From the NCBI GenBank assembly GCA_020632875.1, contig JACKET010000004.1, positions 372,001 to 436,000 on the forward strand: a DNA stretch of 64,000 nt, written 5' to 3'. The translations under genes were made by a program, and so were the position numbers. Of the stretch, positions 7,864 to 15,552 are shown piece by piece; the stretch's first letter is position 1, and the number at the start of each line of letters is the position of its first letter. The notes below the pieces were generated by a model that was not told the DNA's origin, did no database searches, and was given only the letters and a program-made list of their open reading frames with translations. The stretch is from Alphaproteobacteria bacterium (GTDB taxonomy: Bacteria > Myxococcota_A > UBA796 > GCA-2862545).

Positions 7864-9426
7864 ATGGTCCTCCTGCTCGCCCTCGCGCACGCCACCGACT
7901 TCTACGGCTGCTCCCTCGATTCCTGGCCGCTCGCCGTGGGCACGCCGAACCCCGTCGCCCTCGCCGACCTCGCCACCACCACCTGGTCGTCGGCCCTGCC
8001 CAACGAGGGCTTCGGTGCCGGCCTGGCCGTCGCACCCGACGGGACGCTCCTGATCCTCGCCTACGGCGACCTCGGCGGGTGGTTCTCGGATCCGCTCGCC
8101 GGCAGCCTGTACGCCTGGGACTCCATCACGCCGGGCTCGTTCGACACATCCACGGCCACGATGGCCCTGGGGCTCGACACGCACGCCGACCGGGACCTGT
8201 CCGTGTTCCCGGGCAGCCCGCCGCTCGCGCTCGTCCCGACCACCCTCGGCGGCATCCTCGGCTTCGAGCTGCCCCTCACGACCGGGGCCGCGCCGGTCCT
8301 CACGCTCGAAGACCCGCCGCAGACCCCGTCCGCCCTGCCGAGACCCGCCGACGTGAACGGCGACGGCATCCCCGACCTGTGCCTCGGCCTCGAGCGCCCC
8401 GCCGAGATCGCCGTGCACCTCGGCCCCTTCACGCCGGGCGAGACGCGGCACCCGCGCTCCGACGCCGACCTCCGCTTCGTCGTCGACACGGGGCCGACCT
8501 CCTCCGTCGCCCGGTCCATCCTCCCGGTCGGCGACCTCGACGGAGACGGCGCAGACGACCTCCTCGCGACCTGGGGTGGCTACCTCCCCGCAGTCCCGGG
8601 CACGGCGCCGAGCATCCTCCCGGGCGCGCTGCTCCTGTGGACCGGTCACACGGCGGCCGGCACCTTCCCCGCGAGCAGCGCCACCGCGGTCGTCGAGGGG
8701 TCCTGCCGGAGCCTGCTGACCGGAGAGACCCGCGTCGCCGGGCGCGTCGGGCCCGATCCCACACGCACGCTCGTCGGGACCATGGGGAGCTCCACCACGC
8801 TGAACGGCTTCCCGGAGCGCGGCGCCCTGTTCCTTATGGACCTCGCCGGCGTCAGCGGGACCGTCGGGATCGCGGACGTCTCGACCGCGGTGATCGTGGG
8901 CGAGGAATTCGCCGAGCTTACCTACTTCCTGCCGCTCGGCGACCTCGACGCCGACGGGCACGACGACTTCGCCGTCGCCCAGCACTCTCCCGGGGTCGTG
9001 TTCGTGTTCCGCGGGCCCGTCGAGGGGCTGCGCGAGACGACCACGGCCGACCTGCGCATCGAGCACGGCAACAGCTCGCTCGGCCAGCGCATGGCGGTGC
9101 ACGACTTCGACGGAGACGGCGTGGTCGACCTCCTGCTCGGCGCGCCCCACGACGGCATCGGAGGCGAGGTGCACTCGATCCCCGGTGCGGCGCTCCTCAC
9201 GCGGCTCGGCCTGCCGGTCCCGCCACCCCCCGATCCTCCCGTCGACACCGGCCTCCCCGACGACACCGGCCTCCAGGACACCGACCCCGTCGACACGGCC
9301 ACGCCCGACACCGACCTCGACGACACCGACACGCCGATCGTGCCCATCGTCGTGCGCGGCGGGGGTGGCTGCACGCACGCCGATGCCTGGGCCGACGTGC
9401 TCGCGGGCCTCTCGCGGAGGCGATGA
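7864..9426 (+). CDS. FG-GAP (integrin-alpha-like) secreted repeat protein
   Basis: The 520-residue exported protein has a short signal peptide (VLLLALAHA), then beta-propeller blades carrying Ca-binding DVNGDG, DLDGDG, DLDADG and DFDGDG loops typical of FG-GAP/VCBS repeats. An Asp/Thr/Pro spacer (about residues 455-500) follows and the chain ends with GGGGC and an Arg cluster. That end looks like a degenerate MYXO-CTERM anchor in which the hydrophobic stretch is weak. It is likely surface-displayed and probably adhesive, though this is inferred from family only. The start at 7864 sits directly behind a TATGAT box. Confidence 0.8.
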   Translation: MVLLLALAHATDFYGCSLDSWPLAVGTPNPVALADLATTTWSSALPNEGFGAGLAVAPDGTLLILAYGDLGGWFSDPLAGSLYAWDSITPGSFDTSTATMALGLDTHADRDLSVFPGSPPLALVPTTLGGILGFELPLTTGAAPVLTLEDPPQTPSALPRPADVNGDGIPDLCLGLERPAEIAVHLGPFTPGETRHPRSDADLRFVVDTGPTSSVARSILPVGDLDGDGADDLLATWGGYLPAVPGTAPSILPGALLLWTGHTAAGTFPASSATAVVEGSCRSLLTGETRVAGRVGPDPTRTLVGTMGSSTTLNGFPERGALFLMDLAGVSGTVGIADVSTAVIVGEEFAELTYFLPLGDLDADGHDDFAVAQHSPGVVFVFRGPVEGLRETTTADLRIEHGNSSLGQRMAVHDFDGDGVVDLLLGAPHDGIGGEVHSIPGAALLTRLGLPVPPPPDPPVDTGLPDDTGLQDTDPVDTATPDTDLDDTDTPIVPIVVRGGGGCTHADAWADVLAGLSRRR

Positions 9427-9441
9427 CCCCGTCGGGCGCGG

Positions 9442-9447
9442 TATCCT
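9442..9447 (+). promoter_or_regulatory. -10-like TATCCT box 5 nt before the start codon
   Basis: TATCCT ends 5 nt before the ATG at 9453, the same geometry as at 7853. It suggests that the small gene downstream is transcribed separately and leaderless, rather than from the overlapping ATG at 9423. Confidence 0.4.
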
Positions 9448-9452
9448 GGCGT

Positions 9453-9788
9453 ATGGCCAACGATCGACCGCAGGACTGGGGCTACTGGCTGCGCCTCCAC
9501 GGCGCGATGTTCCCGGGCGAGGAGTGGCAGATCCTGTTCGATCTGCTCCAGTCCGGCGGCTCGCCCACGCCCTCCGTCGCGTACCGGATCCGCCGCGAGC
9601 ACCCCGAGGCCCCGTGGTTCAACGGGTCGAGCCGCTACACCGGCCAGCGGTGGGTCTCGCAGCACGCCCAGGCGCGCACCTACGACACGCCGAAGGGCGC
9701 CGCCTACGCCGCCCGGCAGGTCGTCGGCGAGGCGGTCGAGGTGGTGCCCTTCTGCCAGCTCCAGGCCGGCGGGATGCAGGTCTCGTAG
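9453..9788 (+). CDS. Small hypothetical protein
   Basis: The 111-residue cytosolic protein is rich in aromatic residues (QDWGYWLRLHGAMFPGEEWQ ... WFNGSSRYTGQRWVSQHAQ). I recognise no family. The ATG at 9453 follows a TATCCT box. An in-frame ATG at 9423 overlaps the stop of the previous gene (ATGA) and is the alternative, with GGAGG only 2 nt away. The coding frame is favoured over the overlapping ones by its normal residue composition. Confidence 0.6.
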   Translation: MANDRPQDWGYWLRLHGAMFPGEEWQILFDLLQSGGSPTPSVAYRIRREHPEAPWFNGSSRYTGQRWVSQHAQARTYDTPKGAAYAARQVVGEAVEVVPFCQLQAGGMQVS

Positions 9789-9835
9789 GCCCGGCGGGAC
9801 GGTGAGCGACCCTGGAGTTCGGTTACACAGGAAAC

Positions 9836-10393
9836 ATGGAAGCGCTGAAGCCCGCCACCTACGAAGACCTCTGCGCGGTCCCCGACAATCGGGTCGCCGA
9901 GATCATCGCGGGCACGCTGTACACCAGCCCCCGGCCCGCACCGCGCCACGCCAACGCGGCGTCCGTCCTCGGGGGGCGGCTCAACCCACGCTGGCAGCTC
10001 GGCGACGGAGGGCCTGGCGGCTGGTGGATCCTGCACGAGCCCGAGCTCCACCTCGGCGAGCACGTGGTGGTGCCCGACATCGGCGGGTGGATGCGCACCA
10101 CCCTCCCCGGCCTCCCCACTGCCGTCGCCTGGTTCGGCACCCGACCGGACTGGGTCTGCGAGATCCTCAGCCCCTCCACCGCCCGCCTCGACCGCGGCGT
10201 GAAGCTGGACGTGTACGCCCAGGCAGGCATCCCGTGGGTCTGGCTGGTCGACCCCGATGCGAAGCTGGTCGAGGTGTTCCGCCTCGTCGACGGGGCCTGG
10301 GTGCGCCATGCGGTGGCCCACGACCAGCGCGACGCCGCGCTTCCGCCTTTCGACGCCGTGCCGCTCGACGTGTCGGAGCTCTGGCTCGACTGA
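9836..10393 (+). CDS. Uma2-family (DUF820) PD-(D/E)XK nuclease-fold protein
   Basis: The 185-residue protein follows the Uma2 pattern. It opens with 'TYEDLCAVPDNRVAEIIAGTLY', has the metal-site strand 'VVVPDIGGW' (Asp near residue 82), and the paired motif 'VCEILSPSTARLDRGVKLDVYAQAGIPWVWLVDP' with the E...K of a restriction-endonuclease-like core. Uma2 proteins are common in cyanobacteria and multicellular bacteria and their role is unknown. AGGAAAC just before the ATG acts as ribosome site. It precedes the RegB-like gene by only 4 bases, so the two may share a transcript. Confidence 0.88.
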   Translation: MEALKPATYEDLCAVPDNRVAEIIAGTLYTSPRPAPRHANAASVLGGRLNPRWQLGDGGPGGWWILHEPELHLGEHVVVPDIGGWMRTTLPGLPTAVAWFGTRPDWVCEILSPSTARLDRGVKLDVYAQAGIPWVWLVDPDAKLVEVFRLVDGAWVRHAVAHDQRDAALPPFDAVPLDVSELWLD

Positions 10394-10397
10394 CGAC

Positions 10398-11603
10398 ATG
10401 AACGAACCCGCCTCCGAAACCGGCGTCGACGAGCCCGCGGCGCGTGCGCTCCGGCAGGTGCGCTGGCTGCTGATCGGTGTCGAGAGCCTCGTCGCGCTGG
10501 CGTTCCTCTGGCTGGGCGACGCCGAGCACCACCCGACGGGGCTCCTCCTCGTGTGCGGGGTGCTCGCGGCCATCGACCTCGCGAGCCGCGGCGTCCGCCC
10601 GCTGGTACACGCGGCCACGGACGTCTCCGCGCTGGCCGTGCTCTCGCTGCTCTGGGGGCCGCACCACCCGCTCCAGGCACTGGCACTGGTCGAGATGACC
10701 ATCTGCGCGACCGTGCTCGCCTCCCGACCCGCGTGGTCCGTCACGGGGCTCGCCATCGGGCTCCAGGTGCTCGACGCGGTGCTCCAGGCCCGCGGCGGCG
10801 AGGATGCCGTGCACCTCGTCTCCCACGTGTCCATCGGTGCGGTGGCGGCCATCGCGCTCACCTGGTTCGGCCAGGCCGTGGCCCGCTCCCTCGCGGCGCG
10901 AGACGCCGCGCGACACGCGGCCGAGGTCGACCGCGAGCGGGCCGCCCGGCTGGCCGTGGTGGGCACCCTCGCCGCGGGCGTCGCGCACGAGCTCGCCACA
11001 CCCCTCGGCAGCATCGAGCTGCTCGCCGAAGAAGCGGGGGCGGAGCTGGGCGAGGGGCCCGGCCGCACCGCACTCGCCACCCTGCAGGCCCAGGTCCGTC
11101 GGTGCCGCGGCATCCTCGACCGGCTGCTCCGTCGGGGCGATTCCGGGCTGGTGGGATGCCCCGCGTTCGGCACGCGGCTGCAGGCCTGGATCGACGAATG
11201 GGCCCTGGCGAACCCCGGCATCACGGCCACCCTCGAGATCTCCGGAGCGACTGCCGACGCCGCCGTGCCGGGAGACGAGGCGAGCTGGCGGGGCGCCGTG
11301 TGGACGCTGCTCGACAACGCCCGGCGCGCAGGAGCCCCCATCCTCGTGCGGGCCACACTCCGCGACCGCGACGTGGTTCTCGACGTGATCGACCGGGGCG
11401 CGGGCCCCAGCCCCGAGGTGGCGGCACGCGCCGGTGAGCCGTTCTTCAGTGCGTGGCCGGAGCGCGGCACGGGGCTCGGGCTCTACGCGCTGCGCACCTT
11501 CCTCGAGGGCGTCGGCGGCGCTTTCTCGCTCGATTCCGACAGCGGTGGCGGCCGGGCGCGCGTCAGCGTTCCGATGGCCAGGGGTGACCGATGGACGTCC
11601 TGA
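10398..11603 (+). CDS. regB: RegB/PrrB-like membrane sensor histidine kinase
   Basis: The 401-residue kinase has six predicted membrane helices (about residues 20-165), an H-box with H197 (VAHELATPLGSIELL), an N-box (LLDNARRAG) and a G box (GTGLGLYAL). Together with the RegA-type gene that overlaps its end, this is the layout of the RegB/RegA (PrrB/PrrA) redox system. In RegB the loop GGxxNPF binds quinone. The matching position here reads WGPHHPL, so quinone sensing may be altered. The ATG at 10398 is chosen because it opens just before the first membrane helix; the long upstream frame overlaps the Uma2 gene. Confidence 0.82.
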   Translation: MNEPASETGVDEPAARALRQVRWLLIGVESLVALAFLWLGDAEHHPTGLLLVCGVLAAIDLASRGVRPLVHAATDVSALAVLSLLWGPHHPLQALALVEMTICATVLASRPAWSVTGLAIGLQVLDAVLQARGGEDAVHLVSHVSIGAVAAIALTWFGQAVARSLAARDAARHAAEVDRERAARLAVVGTLAAGVAHELATPLGSIELLAEEAGAELGEGPGRTALATLQAQVRRCRGILDRLLRRGDSGLVGCPAFGTRLQAWIDEWALANPGITATLEISGATADAAVPGDEASWRGAVWTLLDNARRAGAPILVRATLRDRDVVLDVIDRGAGPSPEVAARAGEPFFSAWPERGTGLGLYALRTFLEGVGGAFSLDSDSGGGRARVSVPMARGDRWTS

Positions 11604-12088
11604 TCGTCGAAGACGACGGTGTATACGGGCCGGCGCTCCAGCGGGCGCTCCAGCGCGCGGGCTTCGACGCCACCCTGATCGACCGCCTCGAGCCCGTCCT
11701 CGCCGACGAGCGTCGCTACACGTTCGCCGTGGTCGACCTCGCCCTGCCCGACGGCAGCGGGCTCGAAGCCGTGCAGCACCTCACCGCACGCGGCACGCTC
11801 GTCGTGGTGCTCACCGGCCATGGCAGCATCCCCGCCGCCGTCGAGTGCATGCGCGCAGGGGCCGTCGACTTCCTGACGAAGCCCGTGTCCACGGCCGAGC
11901 TCACCGCGGCGCTCGACCGGGCCCAGGCCACACCGACCGCGGCCGAAGCGCCGAGCGAGCGGCTCGACGACGTCGAGAAGGCGCACATCCTCGCGGTGCT
12001 CGAGGACTGCGGCGGGAACATCTCCGAAGCAGCGCGCCGGCTCGGCCTCTACCGCCGCACGCTCCAGCGCAAGCTCTACAAGCTCTGA
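11591..12088 (+). CDS. regA: RegA/PrrA/ActR-like response regulator
   Basis: The 165-residue regulator has a receiver domain with acidic pocket E7/D8/D9, phospho-acceptor D49, T/S position T75 and K97, followed by a Fis-type helix-turn-helix (GGNISEAARRLGLYRRTLQRKL, 141-162) nearly diagnostic of the RegA family. Its start overlaps the kinase stop by 13 bases, which indicates translational coupling. In proteobacteria RegA controls respiration, carbon and nitrogen metabolism in response to redox state. The targets here are unknown, but the TonB operon follows directly. Confidence 0.88.
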   Translation: MDVLIVEDDGVYGPALQRALQRAGFDATLIDRLEPVLADERRYTFAVVDLALPDGSGLEAVQHLTARGTLVVVLTGHGSIPAAVECMRAGAVDFLTKPVSTAELTAALDRAQATPTAAEAPSERLDDVEKAHILAVLEDCGGNISEAARRLGLYRRTLQRKLYKL

Positions 12089-12155
12089 CGGGCTGCGTCA
12101 TTCGGTCGCACCCGGGGCGACGACGTGTCACATCCCGCCTCCAGGGCCGATCCGC

Positions 12156-12161
12156 TACGAA
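12156..12161 (+). promoter_or_regulatory. -10-like TACGAA box 5 nt before the GTG start
   Basis: TACGAA ends 5 nt before the GTG at 12167. This is the same spacing as for the genes at 7864 and 9453. It supports the GTG at 12167, which begins the signal peptide, over the GTG at 12125. Confidence 0.35.
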
Positions 12162-12166
12162 TCGGC

Positions 12167-14131
12167 GTGTTCCTCCTCCTCCCCGCAGCCCTCGCCGAGC
12201 CCGAGCCCTCCGAGCAGGTGGTCGTCGAACAGCGCTCGGCGCCTGCGAGCGCCGCCCAGCGCGACCTCGACGCCTCCGACGTGGTCGCCATGCCCGGTCG
12301 CTCGACCGACGACCTGCTCCGCGCGACGCGGGGCCTGCACCAATCGGCCCACAGCGGGCACGGCAAGGCCTTCCAGTACTTCCTGCGCGGGTTCGACGCC
12401 GTGCACGGCGCCGACATCGCGGTCTCGCTGGAAGGCGTGCCGCTCAACGAGCCCAGCAACGTGCACGGCCACGGCTACCTCGACCTGCACTTCATCCCGC
12501 GCCAGCTCGTGACGGGCGCCGTGTTCCGGCCGGGGATCGCCCGCGCCGAGGTCGGTGACTTCGGCGTGGCGGGCTCGGGCGACCTCTCGCTCGGCATGGC
12601 GCAGGAGGGGCTCCAGGTCCAGGTGGGCGGAGGTACCGACCGCAGCGGCTCGATCGCGATGGGCTTCCGGCCCGAGGGCCGCGGGGCCGGCTCGTTCGCG
12701 TGGCTCGACGCCGAAGAGGGGCTCGGCGTGGGTCCGTCCCGGCACTGGCGCCAGGTCCGCGCGGGCGTCGGGCTCGACGGGACGCTGGGGGGCACCGATC
12801 TCCGCGCCTTCCTGCTCGCCTACCGGGGGGACTTCGAGTCACCGGGCGTGGTGCGGGAGGACGACTACGCGTCCGGCGCGATGGGGTTCTACGACGCGTA
12901 CCCGAGCTCCGGGTCGGGCCGCTCGGCCCGCGCGCTGGGCGCCGTGTCGGCGCGCACGCGCCTCCCTTCGTGGCGCACCGACACGACGCTCTGGGCGGGC
13001 TGGCGTGCGCTCGAGCTGCGGCAGAGCTTCACCGGGTTCTACGAGCACCCCGACACGGGGGACGCGACGCTCCAGACCCAGGACGGCCTCTCTGCCGGCC
13101 TGTCGTCGAAGGTGGAGCGTGCATTCGGCGACGCGCTCGCCCTCGCGGGTGGGTTCGACGCGCGCCTCGACCTGCTCGGCCAGCAGGAGGCGGGCATCGA
13201 CGTCGACGGCGCCGTGTGGGACCCGCGGATCGACACCCGCATCGCGGAGCGCTCCGTCGGCGCGTGGGTCGCCGCACCGACCCGGCCGCTGGACTGGCTC
13301 TCGGCGGAGGCCGGCGTGCGGGTCCAGCACTTCACGATCGGCCTGGACCGCACGCTCGATTCCGGCCTCGGGGTCGGGAAGGCCCAGGCGAACGCCCCCG
13401 TCCTCGCCCCGCGCGGGATCGTGCGGCTGTTCGAGGACGGGCCGCTCACCGTGTTCGGGAGTGCGGGCCGCGGCTTCCGCTCTCCCGAGGCGCGGGGCGT
13501 CGAGAACGGGCGCGCACCCGTGTCCATCAGCGACGGCGGCGAGCTCTCGGCCGTGCTGCACGCCGTCGACGCGCTCCAGGTCCGCGGCGGAGCCTTCGGG
13601 ACGTGGATCTCGAACGAGATCGTGTTCGACCACGCAGCGGCGCGTTTCCTCACGACCGGCAGGACGCGGCGGCTCGGGGCGTACGGCGGGCTGACGCTGC
13701 ATCCGATCGACGCGGTGTCCATCGACCTCGACGTGACGGGCACCGACGGCAGGTACACCGCGAGCCGCGAGCCCATCCCGTACGCACCGCGCGTGCTCGC
13801 CGTCGGCCAGCTCACGACGAAGGCCCTCGTGACCGGCCCCCTGGTGTGGACCGCCGGCGTGCGGTCGTGGTGGCTGGGCCAGCGTCCCCTGCCCGGCGGA
13901 TTCGCGAGCCACGCCGCCTTCGTGACGGACGTGACCGCCCGCGCCACGCACCGCGCGTGGACGTTCGACCTCGACGTGGACAACGTGTTCGCGAACCGCT
14001 GGCGCGACGGGGAGTTCTTCTACGCGTCCCACTGGGACCCCGGGGCGCCCGTCAGCGCGCTGCCACGCCGCCACTTCACGGCCGGCGCACCGTTCGCGGT
14101 GCGGCTCGGCATCGGCTGGAGGCTCCGATGA
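12167..14131 (+). CDS. TonB-dependent outer-membrane receptor
   Basis: This gated outer-membrane porin has 654 residues: a short signal peptide (VFLLLPAALAEP), a plug domain (about residues 40-150, with 'LRGFDAVHGADIAVSLEGVPLNEPSNVHGHGYLDLHFIP') and a 22-strand barrel ending in ...AVRLGIGWRLR. The plug carries an unusual cluster of His residues, which might relate to metal cargo, but this is only a hint. Two lipoprotein genes follow with 4-base overlaps, so all three form one operon. The substrate is unknown. The GTG at 12167 matches the signal peptide; the GTG at 12125 adds a charged leader. Confidence 0.82.
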   Translation: MFLLLPAALAEPEPSEQVVVEQRSAPASAAQRDLDASDVVAMPGRSTDDLLRATRGLHQSAHSGHGKAFQYFLRGFDAVHGADIAVSLEGVPLNEPSNVHGHGYLDLHFIPRQLVTGAVFRPGIARAEVGDFGVAGSGDLSLGMAQEGLQVQVGGGTDRSGSIAMGFRPEGRGAGSFAWLDAEEGLGVGPSRHWRQVRAGVGLDGTLGGTDLRAFLLAYRGDFESPGVVREDDYASGAMGFYDAYPSSGSGRSARALGAVSARTRLPSWRTDTTLWAGWRALELRQSFTGFYEHPDTGDATLQTQDGLSAGLSSKVERAFGDALALAGGFDARLDLLGQQEAGIDVDGAVWDPRIDTRIAERSVGAWVAAPTRPLDWLSAEAGVRVQHFTIGLDRTLDSGLGVGKAQANAPVLAPRGIVRLFEDGPLTVFGSAGRGFRSPEARGVENGRAPVSISDGGELSAVLHAVDALQVRGGAFGTWISNEIVFDHAAARFLTTGRTRRLGAYGGLTLHPIDAVSIDLDVTGTDGRYTASREPIPYAPRVLAVGQLTTKALVTGPLVWTAGVRSWWLGQRPLPGGFASHAAFVTDVTARATHRAWTFDLDVDNVFANRWRDGEFFYASHWDPGAPVSALPRRHFTAGAPFAVRLGIGWRLR

Positions 14132-14760
14132 TCCTGTCCCTGCTCGCCTGCATCGACGCGCGCGCTCCCGTGGCGATGCCCGTTCGCTTCGAAGGCGGCT
14201 CGCCCGACCTCCAGCTGGAGGCGGGCGCGATCCACCTCGACCGCGCCGAGCTCGAGGTGGCCGACCTGCGCATGGAGAGCGCGCCGGTCGCCCGCTGGCT
14301 CCCGTCCCTCGTGGGCACCGCGACGGCGCACCCCGGCCACGAGTTCGCGGGCTCGGTGCGCGGCGAGCTGCTGGGGAGCTGGACCCTCGACCTCGTCGGC
14401 CCGCCGACCGACCTCGGGACCGCCGAGGGCTGGGAGGGCGACGTGGCGACCGCGAGCTTCGACGCCGGCACGCTCGTCCTCGCGGGGACTTGGACCGGGC
14501 CGGAAGGCTCCATCCCCTTCGACCTCGAAGTGGAGGTCGACCGCCCCATCGTCGGGGTCGAGTCGCTCTTCTCGCTCGACGCCGACGAGCCCCCATCGCT
14601 CTCCCTCTCCGCACACGTCGACCACGCGCTCGGCTTCGTCGAGTGGGCCGAGACCGACGGGGACGGAATCGTGACCGCCGCCGACGGAACCCTCCGCAAC
14701 ACCGCCCTCTTCGGGATCACCAGCAGCACCAGCTGGACCCTCGCACAGGAGTCTCCATGA
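14128..14760 (+). CDS. Lipoprotein of the TonB operon
   Basis: The 210-residue protein starts with a minimal lipoprotein signal (MILSLLAC; lipobox Cys at residue 8). The mature part is rich in beta-type and acidic segments and contains an EF-hand-like stretch (DGDGIVTAADG) near the C-terminus. No family is recognised. Its ATG overlaps the stop of the TonB receptor (ATGA), so the two are translationally coupled. It may be a surface or periplasmic accessory of the receptor. Confidence 0.7.
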   Translation: MILSLLACIDARAPVAMPVRFEGGSPDLQLEAGAIHLDRAELEVADLRMESAPVARWLPSLVGTATAHPGHEFAGSVRGELLGSWTLDLVGPPTDLGTAEGWEGDVATASFDAGTLVLAGTWTGPEGSIPFDLEVEVDRPIVGVESLFSLDADEPPSLSLSAHVDHALGFVEWAETDGDGIVTAADGTLRNTALFGITSSTSWTLAQESP

Positions 14761-15482
14761 CCCGCTCCGCCCCCGTACTCCTCCTCGCCGCCGGGTGTGC
14801 CCCCACGGGCACCTGGGAGGTCCAGACCTGGGGCGAGGACCTCATCGAGCAGGGCATCCCGGCCGAGGTGTTCGAGGACGGCTGTGCCGCCACGTTCACG
14901 GTGTTCGAGGTCTCGATCACCGAGGCTTCCCTCGTCGACGGCGATGGCAGCGACGCCGCCGCAATGGCCTCCCCGGCACGGATCGACCTCACGTCGCCGG
15001 GTCCGCACGCCCTCGCTTCGTTGGAGGCGCCCGCGACCCACTACGACACCGCGCGGTTCCGGATTGCACCCGACGGAGACGCCCCGTCCGTCCGCGCCGC
15101 CGGCACGCTCACGTGCGGCGCCGACACGGTCGCGTTCGACTGGTCCTTCGACACCGACACGACCTACCGCTGCGAGCCCGAAGACCTCACCATCCCGGGC
15201 GGCGGCTCGCACACGACCGAGCTCACGGTGCATGGCGACCACCTGTTCTACGACGGCCTCTCCAACCCCGATGCGCTCGTCCGCGGGACGGCCCTCCTCG
15301 AAGCAGACACGAACGCGGACGGCGAGGTCACGCAGGACGAGCTGGCTGCGATCCCGATCGCGCCCCTCGGCTACCAGGTCGGCCCCTACGCCGATGTGGT
15401 CGACCTCGAAGCGTTCGTCGCGCACCTCACGCAGTCCGTCGGCCACGTCGACGGCGAGGGGCACTGCGGCGTCGACCTGTAG
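14757..15482 (+). CDS. Second lipoprotein of the TonB operon, EF-hand-like
   Basis: The 241-residue lipoprotein (VLLLAAGC; Cys at about residue 14) has five further Cys residues and an EF-hand-like loop DTNADGEVTQDE near residue 195, followed by a His-containing tail (HVDGEGHCGVDL). The C-terminal segment 'GGGSHTTELTVHGDHLFYD' could bind metal. Its ATG overlaps the previous stop by 4 bases. With the receptor and the first lipoprotein it probably makes a three-component uptake or binding system. Confidence 0.7.
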   Translation: MTRSAPVLLLAAGCAPTGTWEVQTWGEDLIEQGIPAEVFEDGCAATFTVFEVSITEASLVDGDGSDAAAMASPARIDLTSPGPHALASLEAPATHYDTARFRIAPDGDAPSVRAAGTLTCGADTVAFDWSFDTDTTYRCEPEDLTIPGGGSHTTELTVHGDHLFYDGLSNPDALVRGTALLEADTNADGEVTQDELAAIPIAPLGYQVGPYADVVDLEAFVAHLTQSVGHVDGEGHCGVDL

Positions 15483-15552
15483 GTTTCACGGGGCCTGCAC
15501 CCGAGAGGCGGGCGAACGCCGGGGTTGCTAGGGTCGGTCCCGCGAGGTCCCC

